Origin: Taenia hydatigena
Taxonomy: Eukaryota; Platyhelminthes; Cestoda; Cyclophyllidea; Taeniidae
DNA: 64,000 bases
Direction: 5' to 3'
NCBI GenBank assembly: GCA_036345935.2
Contig: JADWOT020000008.1
Location: forward strand, 7,086,156 to 7,150,155
The notes beneath the pieces were generated by a model that worked only from the letters and a program-made list of their open reading frames with translations, ran no database searches and was not told the DNA's origin. The first letter of the stretch is position 1. The number at the start of each line of letters is the position of its first letter. The translations under genes and the position numbers were made by a program. This document shows positions 51,201-63,481 of this stretch, piece by piece.

Positions 51201-54200
51201 AATTCTGCTTAGGAAGTACTGAATTTCAATGTCAACTGCATTAAACGATAGCAAAGAAACACAAGTAGAGAGGAGTAAGTCCAACTCTTGCACGAAAACA
51301 AAAATAGTTTGACAGGAGTGAAACGGTATAACTTCAGTTGTATTATCCATCGTATCACCAGTTATTTTATCACTGACAGAATTTTTATTCGAACAAGTAC
51401 TGAAACAAAAGAGTGAATTTATTAAAATCCAGCCTATAATTCTCTCTCCCAAGCAAAGAAGTAGTGGAGTCCGTTGTTTATCACGCGTATCTAATTAATT
51501 AAAAATGCCGATTTTGCTTCGTGCAGAGATACACAATTCGTTTGAAAAATGCTTCACACCAACACTCGTTTTGGAATAATCTACACCCACTGCCGGTAGA
51601 GCCTACTTTCGCCCAGAACTCCGTAAATGCAGCTTCCAGTCAACAGACACCCAACGGTTCAGGTTCACAATTACCCACCAGATACTTATGGAGCACAATG
51701 CTTTCATTGGAACTAAACAGTTGCCGAATCAGCGATGCTTTAATTGTTTGTTTGGCTCTTAGTTTTGGTAAGAGCTCCAATTGGTCTGGCTCCCATAACC
51801 TTCTGTAGATCTTCAGGGAAGCGTCGGGTCACTGCAAATAGTGCTTAGTTAGAGCTTTTACAACTTTTTTTACAACCTATGTGAGCGCAAAGGCAATTAT
51901 GAAACTCAGGCTTTAACTCAGACTAACTAACTCAGCTGGATAACTTTCAGTTACAGATCATCAAACGATGTAACAAGGTGAGACCAAACAGAGGTGGTTG
52001 AGGCAAAAAAGGCTGATTCTCTTTGAATTCTGAGTATGCAGAAAAACAAAAGACCACCTCCAATGGATGTTTTAGTTCCACGCTTTATTATTAGTTATTT
52101 GAAAACATGTTAGTGTGGTGAGCTTAATGAATGCAAATTAATCCAAGCAAAACCACTCAATTAGTTCTTGCCTTAGTTAATGCAATCAATTACACCGTAC
52201 CAAGGTAAAGAGAAAAAATAAACTGATTTAGTGTTTGAGAGGACTTAATGAAGAGACCCCCTCGTCTCCAGCACATTGTAAGAAGGCGGTAAACTTGGGT
52301 GTTTTGTCACACCATTTATTGTAGCTACTCTACCATGCCATCGTGGGGCGGTAGAAAGGAGGACTAAGCAAAAGTTGAACTGATTTTTTAATTTACGGGG
52401 AGGAGGCTGAACATATTTAATTGACACAAGAGCAGAGAAGTAAAAGATGATTTATGAATAAAATGAAGCATTTTTATTTGTATCCTCTAGAGACAAAGGG
52501 TGGGAAAAGGGAGACGTTGCCCATCGCCCCGCCCCGCCCCATTCAAACCCCTCCTATGATAATAAATCTGCAACATTGAAATTCTGCATATAAGTACGCG
52601 AAATTTCCATTATCCCCAATTTTGTCATGTCTTAAAGCGTTTACGTTGACTTTTGAGATTAGAGGGGCCTTGAAAACTTTTTCGGAAAATTGCACCATGT
52701 AATGACTTCTGGCATATGCATTTCATTAATTTTTCATGTGAAACTGCTTTTACGTTTTGCAATGACAAAAAAATGCAAAGTAACTCGAAAGCAACACTGC
52801 TTTTTTAAATGCATTTTTAGGAGTCAATGGAAACACCATATTTGGGGTATAGTCGGTGAGTTTCAGCTAGTACATGGCTTTAATGTGGACGGCATTAAGT
52901 TAATTCGCTCGGCTTTATGAAGGAACCTTACAGTCTTACAGCACTTCCGAAGATTTGATGATGTTGCATGCTGATAGAATACGGTTACTGGCGTTTTTCC
53001 CATAAAAATTTCATCGAACGGGACTGACAGAACTAACAAATAGACACTCACCTCTTCTAATTTTGCGATCGCTTCTGGGAGTGAGGAGAGCTTCCAACTG
53101 TTTAACAATTTTTGAATTACCGGAGGAATCATTTGACCAATTCAACTTGCGCATGCGAGATTCGAGCTTGCGCTCCAGATTTTCGTGAGCGTTGAAGGCT
53201 TTTCCATCTGGTACGCCTTTTTCTACCGTCGTTTGAATACGGCCTCCCGAAGATTGATAAGGAGAGCAGACAGACTAGTAAATCACAATATTAAAGTGTG
53301 ATCTTATGAGATTTTTCTTAGTTACATAAAAGCAACATAATACAACTGTTATTTTAGTTGTTTGGTTGAGGTGAGGATAATTGAAGAATGAGTGACAACT
53401 GGACACCAGAGGTCTCGTCAAACCAATTATCAGATGCTTGACTGTGTCGCCAGTTAGAATCAGAATAAGTAAATGTAAACATCTCGTTTGCCATTTGATA
53501 ACAATGCGGAGTAAAATTGGGTCGTCCCTTTGATGAAGAAGGTGCTTCCAGCTACCCTCCTCTTGACATTTGATTCGACGTGGAATTCACCAGCCCTCAG
53601 TCCAGTATTAAGCTTCGTGATACATGCTGATCGGCAAACTAATCAACCAGCATAAGGCATTTGAGGAGAGCACGCCGCGATGTAGAAAGACTCTGGCAGG
53701 TTTGTAGTGTATTTTGAAAGACAACCAAATTTTTAAGTTGCTTCGGTTACATCACGATGCTTATCCACGCTCCAAGTGACAGGATTCCTGAGCACCTCGT
53801 TGCTTTACAAATTAGACGAATGTAATTGACAGCATCCCAACCTCACCCGGTTCACTGACACATAGAGCAGAGAAGGGTGATTTATTTTGTTGTCATGGCT
53901 AAAGCACCTTCAGTCGATTAATTGTTAATGCTCCCGTGGGACTTTTCGCTTAATGCGCAGCCACTCTTGCGCCTGCGAGTAAATTAGATATGTAAATGTA
54001 CTTGCTAATCATTTTTTTTCCACCACTTTTTTGAGCAGCGACATGGTAGTATGCCGCCATGGTTTAGAACGAAATCCTTTCGCATTGCAGTCCGATGGTG
54101 TAGCATCGCGCATTCGGTCCGATGCGAGCTGTGCAAACGTCACTTTTTAGCATTTTTTTTCCCTAACGAACTCGAGAGCGGCTTTGTCAAAGAAAATCAG

Positions 54201-57200
54201 ACTTTTGTTTGCTGGTAGATAGTTACTTTGTGTGCTCATCCACGATATTCTATCCCAACCAGGGAGAAAGGCGGTTTCACTTCTACTTGTAACTAAAGTG
54301 TTTGTTAATTGCTTTCCTGTAACTCAATTTAATCGAGCTCTTATTCAAATGCGAATATTGCACCCTCATCTAAGAGGCGTATGATACTCATAAGCGACAC
54401 CATCGCAAGTTTTGTTGTCGTTAGCTCTGTAGTCAGAGCAGGAATTGCATTTTGTTGTAGCTGACAAAATAACTCTACTGACCTTTTTGAATGCAAGATA
54501 CTTGGATCTTGGCATTTACTTCCTAGAAAACGTTGATACGGTTTATTATCTCATGACTTAATCTTCAATTTTTCATGATGGTGATGATGATGATCCATTT
54601 TTCGATGATTCTGCTCTAAACTTTTCCTGTTCTGCAGCTGATAGTATATACATTAGTTTTACTCTAAGATTCAGAGTTCTTGCCCATCTGAGACCATTCA
54701 AGCTATTCACTGTGTCAACGGGACCTTAATACTTGCTGGAGAAAATGCAAATAGAGAGAGCTCGGACTTTTCAAACTCCCTTACCACCGGTGCAAACGAG
54801 CTGTTGCTAAGATGTCGAAACCGAGTTGCCAGCTTGAATCGTACTATTTGGCAATATGACAGTAAATAATAAAAACTATATTCCAATTTACAAAATAATG
54901 GTATCACTGTATTAAGGTATTTAACAGCCTTGAGTTAATTTTGCATCTGATATGAATGAAACCCAAAAGTGAAATTTGCTCATTTTACATCAGCGTTCTT
55001 ATCGAACATCCTAGAGATGCCAACTAACAACCTGATCTCTTTCCGAGATAGATCCACTTCGTCGCCTCCTTGATGGGGTCGCAAAATGGGCAGATTTCTC
55101 CACGAAATGTGGACTCATGGGGATGTCGGCTGTGGCTTTTGGCCCATCCACCCAGAGCTCGTTGGTTATGGTCTCGGCGTGGGCTTTGTGACCACTTCGA
55201 CTCTTGAAATGTCGATGATGAGAGAGCATTGGGGATCTGGCTTGCACTGGGTCGCTCTTCTCTTCGGCTTTTTGCGTTGTCTGATGGGGTGAAAAAAGGA
55301 ATAATTGTTTTCAGAATCTCGCCTTACTAATCCATTTAATAGATCATTCTCTAATGGCCTTCAATGAAATTAATTATGTGTGTCCCGCAGAGAAGCCCTG
55401 CTTAGGGTCGGAGAAGCCTTAAAGACACCATTTGTCAACTACTGTCTTGAAGTAGAAGAAAAAGGCTGAATCAAAGAGACCAGTCACACCAATATTCAAA
55501 TGGCATATTTCAGGGACTTCACGACATTTGTTTATCCATTTATCATTGTAGTAGACATGAGAGAGGTCAAAATTGCCCTTGAGATTCTTCAAGCATCATG
55601 CCTTCTGTACTGAGTACCAAATTCTCTGCAATCACAATTAATCATGTTTCTTCAAAAAGAAACAAACAAACGTGTTAAATCTACTTGGAGGAAATCAAAA
55701 ATGTTCTTGAATTCATCGTGCTTCAAAAAGGTCAGATTTTGCCTCCGATAGATTAGCACTTAACCCTTTCTACGCTAACGATGAACTTCTCTTGACAAAT
55801 TCATATACAGCACCTATGGAAGGTATCAACGCGGCAGACAAATGAGTTCTTCTCCAGTACTCTAGGAAATGCATTAAATTAAGCGTTGGCGTTCGATGCT
55901 ATCCGTAGCACTGATTCCTAGCGAAAACATACAAGCTTTCGTTCATGACGCCTAGCAATGAGTGACAAACTGATACGCTTTTACCAACAACAATTAAGAA
56001 AATGCCCTAACCGCAAAGAATTTGTAAAATCAAGATTAGGAGAATATTTATGCGATTTTTTGCGCGCATAGCTAGAAAACCTACGCAACTCGACTTTAAT
56101 AGGGAGCATTCCTTTGTTTGAATACCAAATAAGGTAGGAATGAAATCCTCCTTGAATTGTTGGGATCAATCCATATCACAGGGGTAGAAACTGTCTACCC
56201 ATCTTCCATGACTAATGGATTGGTGTGAATGCGTTGTGCCCACTCCCAATCACACCATTGTAATGACATCGCATGCTTCACAAAATGTAGAAAACGATTC
56301 CCATAGAAGAGAACTGGGGCAAAATCACGAGGCACAATTTGAAAACCTTGCAAACACTTCCCGATCACTCATGCTCAAGCTCACTTCCGGTGAATATGAA
56401 ACTCTTAAACTATCCAGGAAGCTTCACTGTGGGCGTTCAAGATGGTTAGTTATGGCATTTAAAATGAATGCTATTCAGCATTGTTGGCGATGATTGATGG
56501 ATGATGGTTGACAGGAATTGCCGTTAACGTATGGATATCATGTGGATTTGTGAATGGTGGGTGTTTGGGTGGAAAAGTTATGTCTCATGTTATTCGTAGT
56601 GAATTTCAACCACAATATTTTGTTATGCAAACAGTTCCATGATGGCCGAGCATGTCGTGCAAGAAGGTAGACAAATGCACATTTTAAAGCGCAGATCTAA
56701 ATAAAAAATAGCTGCCAAAAATATTTGCAAGTCAGGATCAACTTGTAAAGAGTCGCGGTGTAGCTTCTCTGTTTTTTAATTTTAAATTATAATTTAAAAT
56801 GTTTGTCACCATCTTTCAATGCCACCTGCCACTTTCATCCCATGAAATTGGGAAGATGGGTGCAAAAAGCGCCTTTAAAAGCACACATTTGGTGTAAATC
56901 ATGCAGAACTATCAAAGTCTTAGGAACGCAATTGTTAATAATCGCACGGATCGTAAACCGTCATTAATTTGAAAGACACCGACGCTCATTTCTTATTACT
57001 TTGGGAAAATTTTCAATTTTGAGGTAGGAAGACAAATCGGTGAGTAGTTTAGCCCATCTCGGTGCGTATTCCGACCCTTTGGGCAATTGCTAGCAGCCCA
57101 GAAAATCCAACTGCAGTATATGTGGTTCCAGTTTTAGAAAAAAATGATGTTTTTTAGTTCTTCAACACTAGCCTCTTCGAAATATCAAGAACATGGTCGT

Positions 57201-60200
57201 ATCTGCTTGACTCCTGACATAAAAATAATAATAATAAACAGTTTGTCAACCCATTTTTTTGTTTCGCGTTCACCATTATCCCGCTGTAATGCTTTAAGTC
57301 AACAATAAATTCACCGAATGTGTGTGGGAGATTTCAGGGTTGATGCGATGAATTATGATAGCTGGTAGAAAAAATCTGTCTTATTTTAATTCCCTGCAAA
57401 CAAGTGACACCAAAAGGAGTTCAGCCTTTTATTTAAAAAGAAGTGAAATAAAACTAGATTGTGGAAGGAAGGAAAAGCGACCTTGTGCTTAGTGACATGT
57501 ACAAATGGGAAGTGAAATCAAATTGCCATCGGTAATGATGGCATTAAACTTGGGTCATTTTCAGTGCTTTTCGTGTCCTCGTTAAATTAAATAAAACCAC
57601 TTTATTTTTAAAACATTTGCTTTTAGACAATAATAGGAAGACTTAAATAAAAGTTTTACAATGACCCTTTGAAATTTGTCCACTACACTGGACCACTTTT
57701 TTACCGGTAAATAAAAAGGATACACATTTTACTGTGTCAAGTATGTCAATTCACCTCCTTCTTTTCGATATTGGCCAATCGCTTGGACCGATCTGAAGCA
57801 TTCAGCTTTCTGAGAGGGTGGGAGCGACCCAAGTAAATGACAGTAGTACAGGATTGCTCGCTGCTTGACGTGTACTCGAGGTCTGAAGCCGAGTCGGGTG
57901 CATCGTCAGTGCCTTGAGCAAAAGCTCCAACATTTCGACCCAGACGTCGCCTTTGCATTCGCTTCCCAAGACGCCTGAGACGAATGCTGCTGAGATTGCT
58001 GTTTTGTGAAGTTGTGGAGGTGATGACGCGATCGCAGATTGAGTTTTGTCGACGGTGAGAAGAGGAACGAAGAAGCTTTAAATTCGAACGGTGTTTCCAG
58101 ACGTGCTGAATTTTTGAAGTCTGTTGCAGCAACTGAATGGATAAAGAACCACTTTTCAATAAACGTTTCCCAAAGTCCACCACCTTTTTGGCATTTTGTA
58201 CGAATGTTCACCCCTGAAATTTTAGCTTCAGTGTGAAGGTAGTAACAACTTTATGGTTTGATATGATCAATGGTAAGAAAATAAGTGTTTTGAAAAGTCT
58301 TTTATAAGATCCAAAAATTGTTCTGATGGCCTAACATCCTCATTTTGAGTGTTGTGTTGATTGCTCTTGAACAATGGAAACACCCAAGAGGACGTCGGCA
58401 TCTGTTAATCTCAATTTAGACCTAACTCGCTTCGTTCACCGATAACCTACCGACGCTGCAGCGCCTCAAGACTTTCCAGAAGAAGGAAGAGAAAAAGGGT
58501 TTATTGGCGACTTTTAGAAGGACTAAGAGGTTACTGGCATGGCTTAAAGGCCATGCCGCAGGGCGAAAATACAGAGACCGTGCCATTCACTGTCCACATA
58601 ACCAAAATGAGGAGTTAAGTAGACAAACAACAGCAAAATGTCATGATCGCTAAAGGTATGTTCGTATAAACATAAATATAGAATTTATAAGATTATTATG
58701 GCACTGGAATTGTGGAACACTTTTGTGCCTGATCCGCCCATACACTCCCAATGCTCCTGTTACTTCGCAGCTAAGCAAGACATCAATTTCAGTTAAAAAC
58801 TGCTAGTAAGAACCGCATAAAGGCAAGTGAGACTTTATTCACATTTTTGATCAATTTAACACATATGAGACATTTTGGTAGATGTCGATTGTCCCTATAA
58901 ACACTAGTAAAGAGGCTTGTCTCCTCTAGCAGTTGAAGAAAGGCGGGAAACACACTCCGTGCTGGCGACGGGTAAGAATTGACCAAGTCTAGTGCCTTTG
59001 GATACTTTCTTTCAAGATTTAGCAACACATTCTGCACGAGCTCAGGAGTACTTGTGTAATATCTACATCGATTTCAAGGCGCTTTTATTGCTCATCATGA
59101 AAGCGCTGACGAACAAACGCCAAACTCAACTTCACTGCATGCAAAGGGTAATTTAAAATGCAAGGTCGAACAGAGGAAAGAAAAGCGACATAGGGCGAGC
59201 TCACGAGCAGAGCTACATGAGTTTGAAAAAATGGGAAAAGTTGAAGCCAGTAGTGAGTTTTTGCAGGAGTATTCAGCACTTCTTTAGGTAAATAACCTAA
59301 AGGCAGGCTCATGCCTTAGTACAGAGGAGACATTTTGAATTTTAAATGAGCTTCCGCAGTTCAACCTTTAAAGTCCGAATATACCTGAGGCAAAATTTCT
59401 GTCTAAACTACGTGATTTGCAATAACTTGTCCGTGCTTTTAGAAATCATATTCCCTTATTTATCAGCCTCCTGGTGTATGTCCAGATTTCTTCGACACTG
59501 TTTTTGATGTGGAGACTTTTGGAGCATTCAAGAAAAGCACTCAGACGTTATGGTGTAAATGTTTAACTTTGTATGAAGGTTATTATTAAATTAACGATCA
59601 ACCAGCGTTTTTTTTCTGTTACCCAAAAGAGAAGCCAAATGAACTGACGTATTTGTTGGGGATGCCTTAAAAATACCTCTAAATTGGTGGTGTAAAAGTT
59701 GGGATGGACAGAAGTGTGGAGTACAAGCGAGAGTTTGGCGAGGTCATCAGCCAGGAGACAGCCCCGCAGGAGGTGGTGAAGGATCGGCTCCCTCGTTCCG
59801 AACGGAGGTGAGGCCCTTCCAGAAATGAGGTTCAGGATGAAGTTGACAGTCGAAGTGTTTTTAGATGCTGGGTCCTCGCTGCACTCGCCTTCACTCTCCG
59901 AGTCGACCATCAACTCGATCAAATTGAGTTGACAGTGCTCCATCTTATCTGGAATGTGGAGAATTAACTCAATTTAACTTCAGTATTTTATTCAATATTT
60001 ACAAATTTAAAAGGCCAATAGAACTTCTTTCGTCTCAGAGGAAAATTTTGTCCAACACAAAAGTCATTTGGACTAGATGTGTTGGTCAGGTGGATTTGAT
60101 TCCGTTCGTTTAAAACGGAATTATTGAATACGTCTATAGCATTTAAATCACCAGGAATTATTCGTAACCCATTCAATTAAATCTCGCATAACAAACACGT

Positions 60201-63200
60201 AGAATACACTAAAAGGCCCTGGAAATCAAACGGACCTCTAACAACTTTAAACGGGAAATGTCCCAGTAAGCATAACCAAACGCCTGCAATGTATATTTCA
60301 TTCCAAATTCACCAACGACATAAATGTGAACAACCAACAAAAAAATTGTCCACAGCCCAGTTGCCGCGCCTCTTCGATGTTCATTGAACATAAAAAGTAG
60401 TAATCTACGAGATTTGCTAGATTTGTTTTGACAAAGGGTTGTTATGATTCAATTTGACACATGAATTTTGTAGATACTTAGAGCGCTTCATGACTGAGAC
60501 TACAGTTTGTTTGAAAAGGTTTTTCGAATTCTACAAAATTAGCCAATTTAAGCTTCAATCATGTCAGCCTGTTAACATTGGCCCTCATTCGCCAATTTAC
60601 TGCTTCGGCGGTTAAATGGTCTTGTCAGAAATGACAAAATTTGATTTAAAACGGACGTCCAGACTTTAACGTAAACTCTATGAGACGCTAATTCGCATTC
60701 TCTCTCATCACACTTTTTTAATAGAAAATAATTCGGCCTATTCTGAGAACCTAATTTACTTTGATGTTGAGGTAACTCTACTATGCATCATAGCGCCCCA
60801 AGTAGACTGATACGTTAGCCTGGATACGCATAAGGACGTCGAGGGGTGATCCTGGGGAGCAAAATACAATCATAAATGATAAAAAACAATGAAATCTCTA
60901 CTTTAGTGGTGAAATCTCATAGACTTCTACTGGCAGATACTCAGGAGAAAGTCGGCTACCACAGCCTGAGTCCATAATCGCTGTGAAGTGATAACTAGAT
61001 GTCATTTATTCGTGTAAGATGCTTCTACAGCAGTTTAAAAGCCAGTAGGCAAATCATCATTTGGTCTGATGTACTATTACAAACTAATAGTGCAAGTGTC
61101 GCGTATTTTTGACGTAGATTGAGGTGTCATTATCAGCCAAATTACCATTGAAGCATGCACTCTATTCCATGGGCTAAGGTCCCACAAATACTCCGTATGA
61201 AATTAGGAATCTGGACTTTAGTCTATAGGTCAAGATGGAATGATTCGCAGATATTATTTATTTGAGCATTCATTAAATTTAATAGTTTATGCATCTCTAT
61301 ATCACGATATTGAAGAATAATACAAGAATCAGGATTTGGAGAAGAAATCAAGCTGAGCGATTGGCTCTAGGGGGCAATGGACTCGTCTTTAGAGGCGTTG
61401 AGTGCGTCAACGGCTCCCTAACCTTACGTCCATATTTAGCCCTTCTCGCTTTGACAATTCCTCTCCTTGCATTGCTTTGCATTTCGCATTCGTGTTCCAG
61501 ACGCAAGAACTCCATTAAAGCGATACGATCAACCTCGTCTTTGCAGTGGCGACACTGGATGTGCTTGGCATCCTTTATAAAACGAGGAACTTGCGGTCGT
61601 GTTGACAGATTCTCCGCAAAACCAAAATTGTAACTTGCCTCCTTCGGGTCTGTTTGGTGTCTACGCAAACACCGAGAGGTAGGTGTTGGAAGGCTTGAGG
61701 CGTACAAGTCTGCTGGCGAGAGTGCATCCAGCAAAATTCTTTCCGTCCTCTTGGTGGTTTTTTCAATAATTACCTCGTTTTCACACCGTCTACAGGGTGG
61801 CATCTGAATTTCGACGCACTTGTCGTGCACACTTTCATTCCCTTGCGGTTCGACGACTGCTCCAAAGTGGAAATGTCTTAAGTGAAAGTGAGAACGAAAG
61901 ACATTTTGAAATTTTGATATCCTCGACCCCATCAAGATCGACTGCGATTCGACTTAAAATGCGCAAATTTTAAATTACAAATGGGTATCGATCAACAGAT
62001 AAGGTGACCTTGGATTTGATCGATAAGGCGTTTACAGGACGATGACCTTGAAAACAGTCAATAATTCGAGAATCATGGCAGGTTGCGGGTATTTAATCAC
62101 ACACTTCGGACCTAACTACGAAGGACGCCTTGATGGGTGAAATCGACCCACAAATCAAAGTGCCACTCAACTTGTCATTAGGACGTGACTCCTTGATAAG
62201 GTGGCCTCACCAGCCCATGGCTTCCAAGGTAGGCGAGGGAGGCAGAGTTTGCTGTGCAAATAGCTCTAATGAAATTGATTTGACGCCATCACTGCTTGTA
62301 CATACCTACGTCTGATTCAGCGGTTTGGTTTTGACAGTCTAGTGCCGGTAAATTTTTTTGAAACGTCCACCTTAATCACACTTTAATTAGCAAGTCTTTG
62401 AAAATCCAGAACTCCAACTTACTCATCTATCCAGTCGGTATATGAATGCACTTGGAAAACAAATGACGGATGTTTACCTCATTTTTAGTGCAAAATAGCA
62501 TTAAAATTTGCAGACAACGAAGCATTAAAAAGTAACCTTAATTGCTTTGACCATCAGAAATACGCTCTCACTTTCGTATTCCCGTTGTCGGAACTCATAT
62601 ACCCATTATAAATCCCAAGTGTTCACAGCCAACTTTCGGAGCTTATAATTTAACCCCCGGAAATGACTTATGAGAGCTAGCTGGTTAAAAATTACTTAGC
62701 AGGCTTACAAGTTAGGGATTACAAAAGAGCTTTTGAGTTCAACGACGAAGAGCCAAGACACAATATAAAAGACAAGTGGAAATGAGTCGTTAAACATCGC
62801 CGCATCATGAGGGCAAATGTTAACGACTCCGACTTAATTCGCCATTTTTGCTGGAATAAGTGGTTTGGTGGAGCGTTAAATTGTAAAACTACTCAGGTAA
62901 GGAAAACTGTACCATTGAGCATGGAACGTATGACAAGCATGAAAATGAAGTCCTGCTTTTGTTTCATATGAAGTCAGAGAAACTAAATCTGACAATAAAT
63001 TGGACTGGCTGTGAAGCCACCATTAAAACAAAAGAGTATTATTTGAATTTCTATCTATTAAAAATGGAATTTGCATTCATTTTGGCATCAGTAAATTAAA
63101 TACAAGTTCTCTGTTCAATGGTTGCCAAGTGAGCAGTCAGCGAAATTAAGGGAAAGGCACCTAAACAAAAATATCTTTTTTCTGTAGTAAGCTCCGGAGA

Positions 63201-63481
63201 GCATTAAATTCGTGACCTACTAGGGATGATGACCGCTCCACCCGAATGATTTCGGTAGACGTTAAGCGTGAAGAAGAGGTGGCCGGCACTCGTGGTGGTG
63301 GTGGTGGTGGTGGTGGACGACTCGTGGAGACGCCTACTTGCCCCGAGGGCCACGTCTAGGTAGTGCGCCGCGTCGGCCACCGTGGCGGCCACGAGTTCCG
63401 TCGCGTCGTCTTCCATGTGTGACGAAAAGGGTCTCTTCCAGGCAAAAATTCCCGATTTCAGTTCCTCCACCCTCCTCCCGG
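36251..63481 (-). CDS. KIF26: KIF26-like atypical kinesin (5' part outside the window)
   Basis: KIF26 proteins are kinesin-related microtubule-binding proteins with a degenerate, probably non-motile motor, acting in cell signalling and migration. Visible exons are 63217..63481, 61428..61876, 59677..59948, 57755..58183, 55032..55280, 53052..53243, 50947..51146, 48030..48899, 45964..46672, 39998..40221, tentative 38710..38850, 37415..37577 and 36251..36456, about 1450 residues. Motor evidence is HYLDVALGASRRL and GHLFFTLNVYR (beta-6) in the first exon, and LNLIEL to TTNLEVVDFGKRLLK (beta-7 to the last motor helix). Family marks follow: TSSSEQSCTTVIYLG after the motor, SSGYESVLRD in the tail, and RQRRIAALLQ and GYLEALTDETELLQQRV in the C-terminal coiled coil. 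The protein ends in a Pro run. Junctions keep phase except 55032 to 53243, where a small exon may be missing. The P-loop half of the motor is off the window. Confidence 0.85.
36282..36309. repeat. (GGT)n trinucleotide run coding Pro
   Basis: This run lies in the last kinesin exon. On the minus strand it reads CCA/CCG and encodes the run of nine prolines near the C-terminus. Confidence 0.85.
38710..38850 (-). other. Tentative KIF26-like exon
   Basis: This frame runs 47 codons from acceptor CCTACAG to donor GAA|GTACAAG, phase 0 at both ends, so it fits between exons 39998 and 37577 without disturbing the frame. It encodes a charged segment (EAHRRDEAISLVQRLRRP). An alternative donor lies slightly further on. 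I see no conserved counterpart in KIF26, so it may be an optional exon or chance. Confidence 0.35.
39080..39600. repeat. Diverged interspersed repeat, copy A
   Basis: This intronic stretch resembles 43670-44100 in the same order and orientation. Matches include GATATCAA followed by ACACGCGA, then AGTAGAATTGCCAAGAGG, then TACTACTTTG with TCTTAGT. Identity looks moderate with indels. The borders are approximate. Confidence 0.55.
41862..41889. repeat. Imperfect (GT)n microsatellite
   Basis: Alternating GT with a few interruptions, inside a kinesin intron. Confidence 0.8.
43670..44100. repeat. Diverged interspersed repeat, copy B
   Basis: This is the second copy of the family at 39080-39600. 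Clear landmarks are GATATCAACTATATGGGCAC, TGTAGGACTGCCAAGAGG and TACTACTTTGATTG. Conceptual plus-strand translations of the copies share DIN..(G/D)TR and a LHE...FGQ/SGQ.SY pattern, so the unit may once have been coding. No terminal repeats were found. Confidence 0.55.
51520..51800. repeat. Possible partial copy C of the interspersed repeat
   Basis: The segment near 51735 (CTTTAATTGTTTGTTTGGCT, then CTTAGTTTT and GAGC) matches the 3' part of copy B near 44038. The rest of the match is weak. Confidence 0.35.
54573..54594. repeat. (GAT)n short trinucleotide run
   Basis: GATGGTGATGATGATGAT lies in a kinesin intron and is noncoding. Confidence 0.75.
58184..59676 (-). other. KIF26-like intron holding two unexplained open frames
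   Basis: The intron runs from donor GAG|GTATTT to acceptor AAAAAG|GTGGTG. On the same strand, 59085..59312 and about 58789..59070 are open. Their translations look protein-like (hydrophobic, helix-prone: THYWLQLFPFFQ; PELVQNVLLNLERKYPKAL). They are in different frames and I found no good intron joining them. They may be optional exons, a fragment of another gene, or chance. Confidence 0.35.
61428..61876 (-). other. KIF26-like exon adding a Cys-rich segment to the motor
   Basis: This 449-nt exon has a strong acceptor (TTTCACTTAAG) and a strong donor (GGAC|GTAAGG). Phases 2 and 1 match the flanking motor exons at 63217 and 59948. It encodes about 150 residues between motor strands beta-6 and beta-7, where kinesins normally have the short loop L10. 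It contains two CxxC pairs, CRRC near 61783-61794 and CRHC near 61543-61554. Each is followed by an acidic residue-Val stretch, and a further Cys flanks each pair. Metal binding is inferred only. Confidence 0.7.
63292..63317. repeat. (GGT)n trinucleotide run coding Thr
   Basis: Inside the first visible kinesin exon this run reads ACC on the minus strand and encodes eight threonines. They sit between helix GASRRL and strand GHLFFTL of the motor. Confidence 0.85.

Noticed and set aside
57906..58211. Alternative minus-strand frame overlapping the kinesin exon 57755..58183
   Set aside because: The other frame carries the KIF26 TSSSEQSC...VIYLG motif, so this is a shadow frame.
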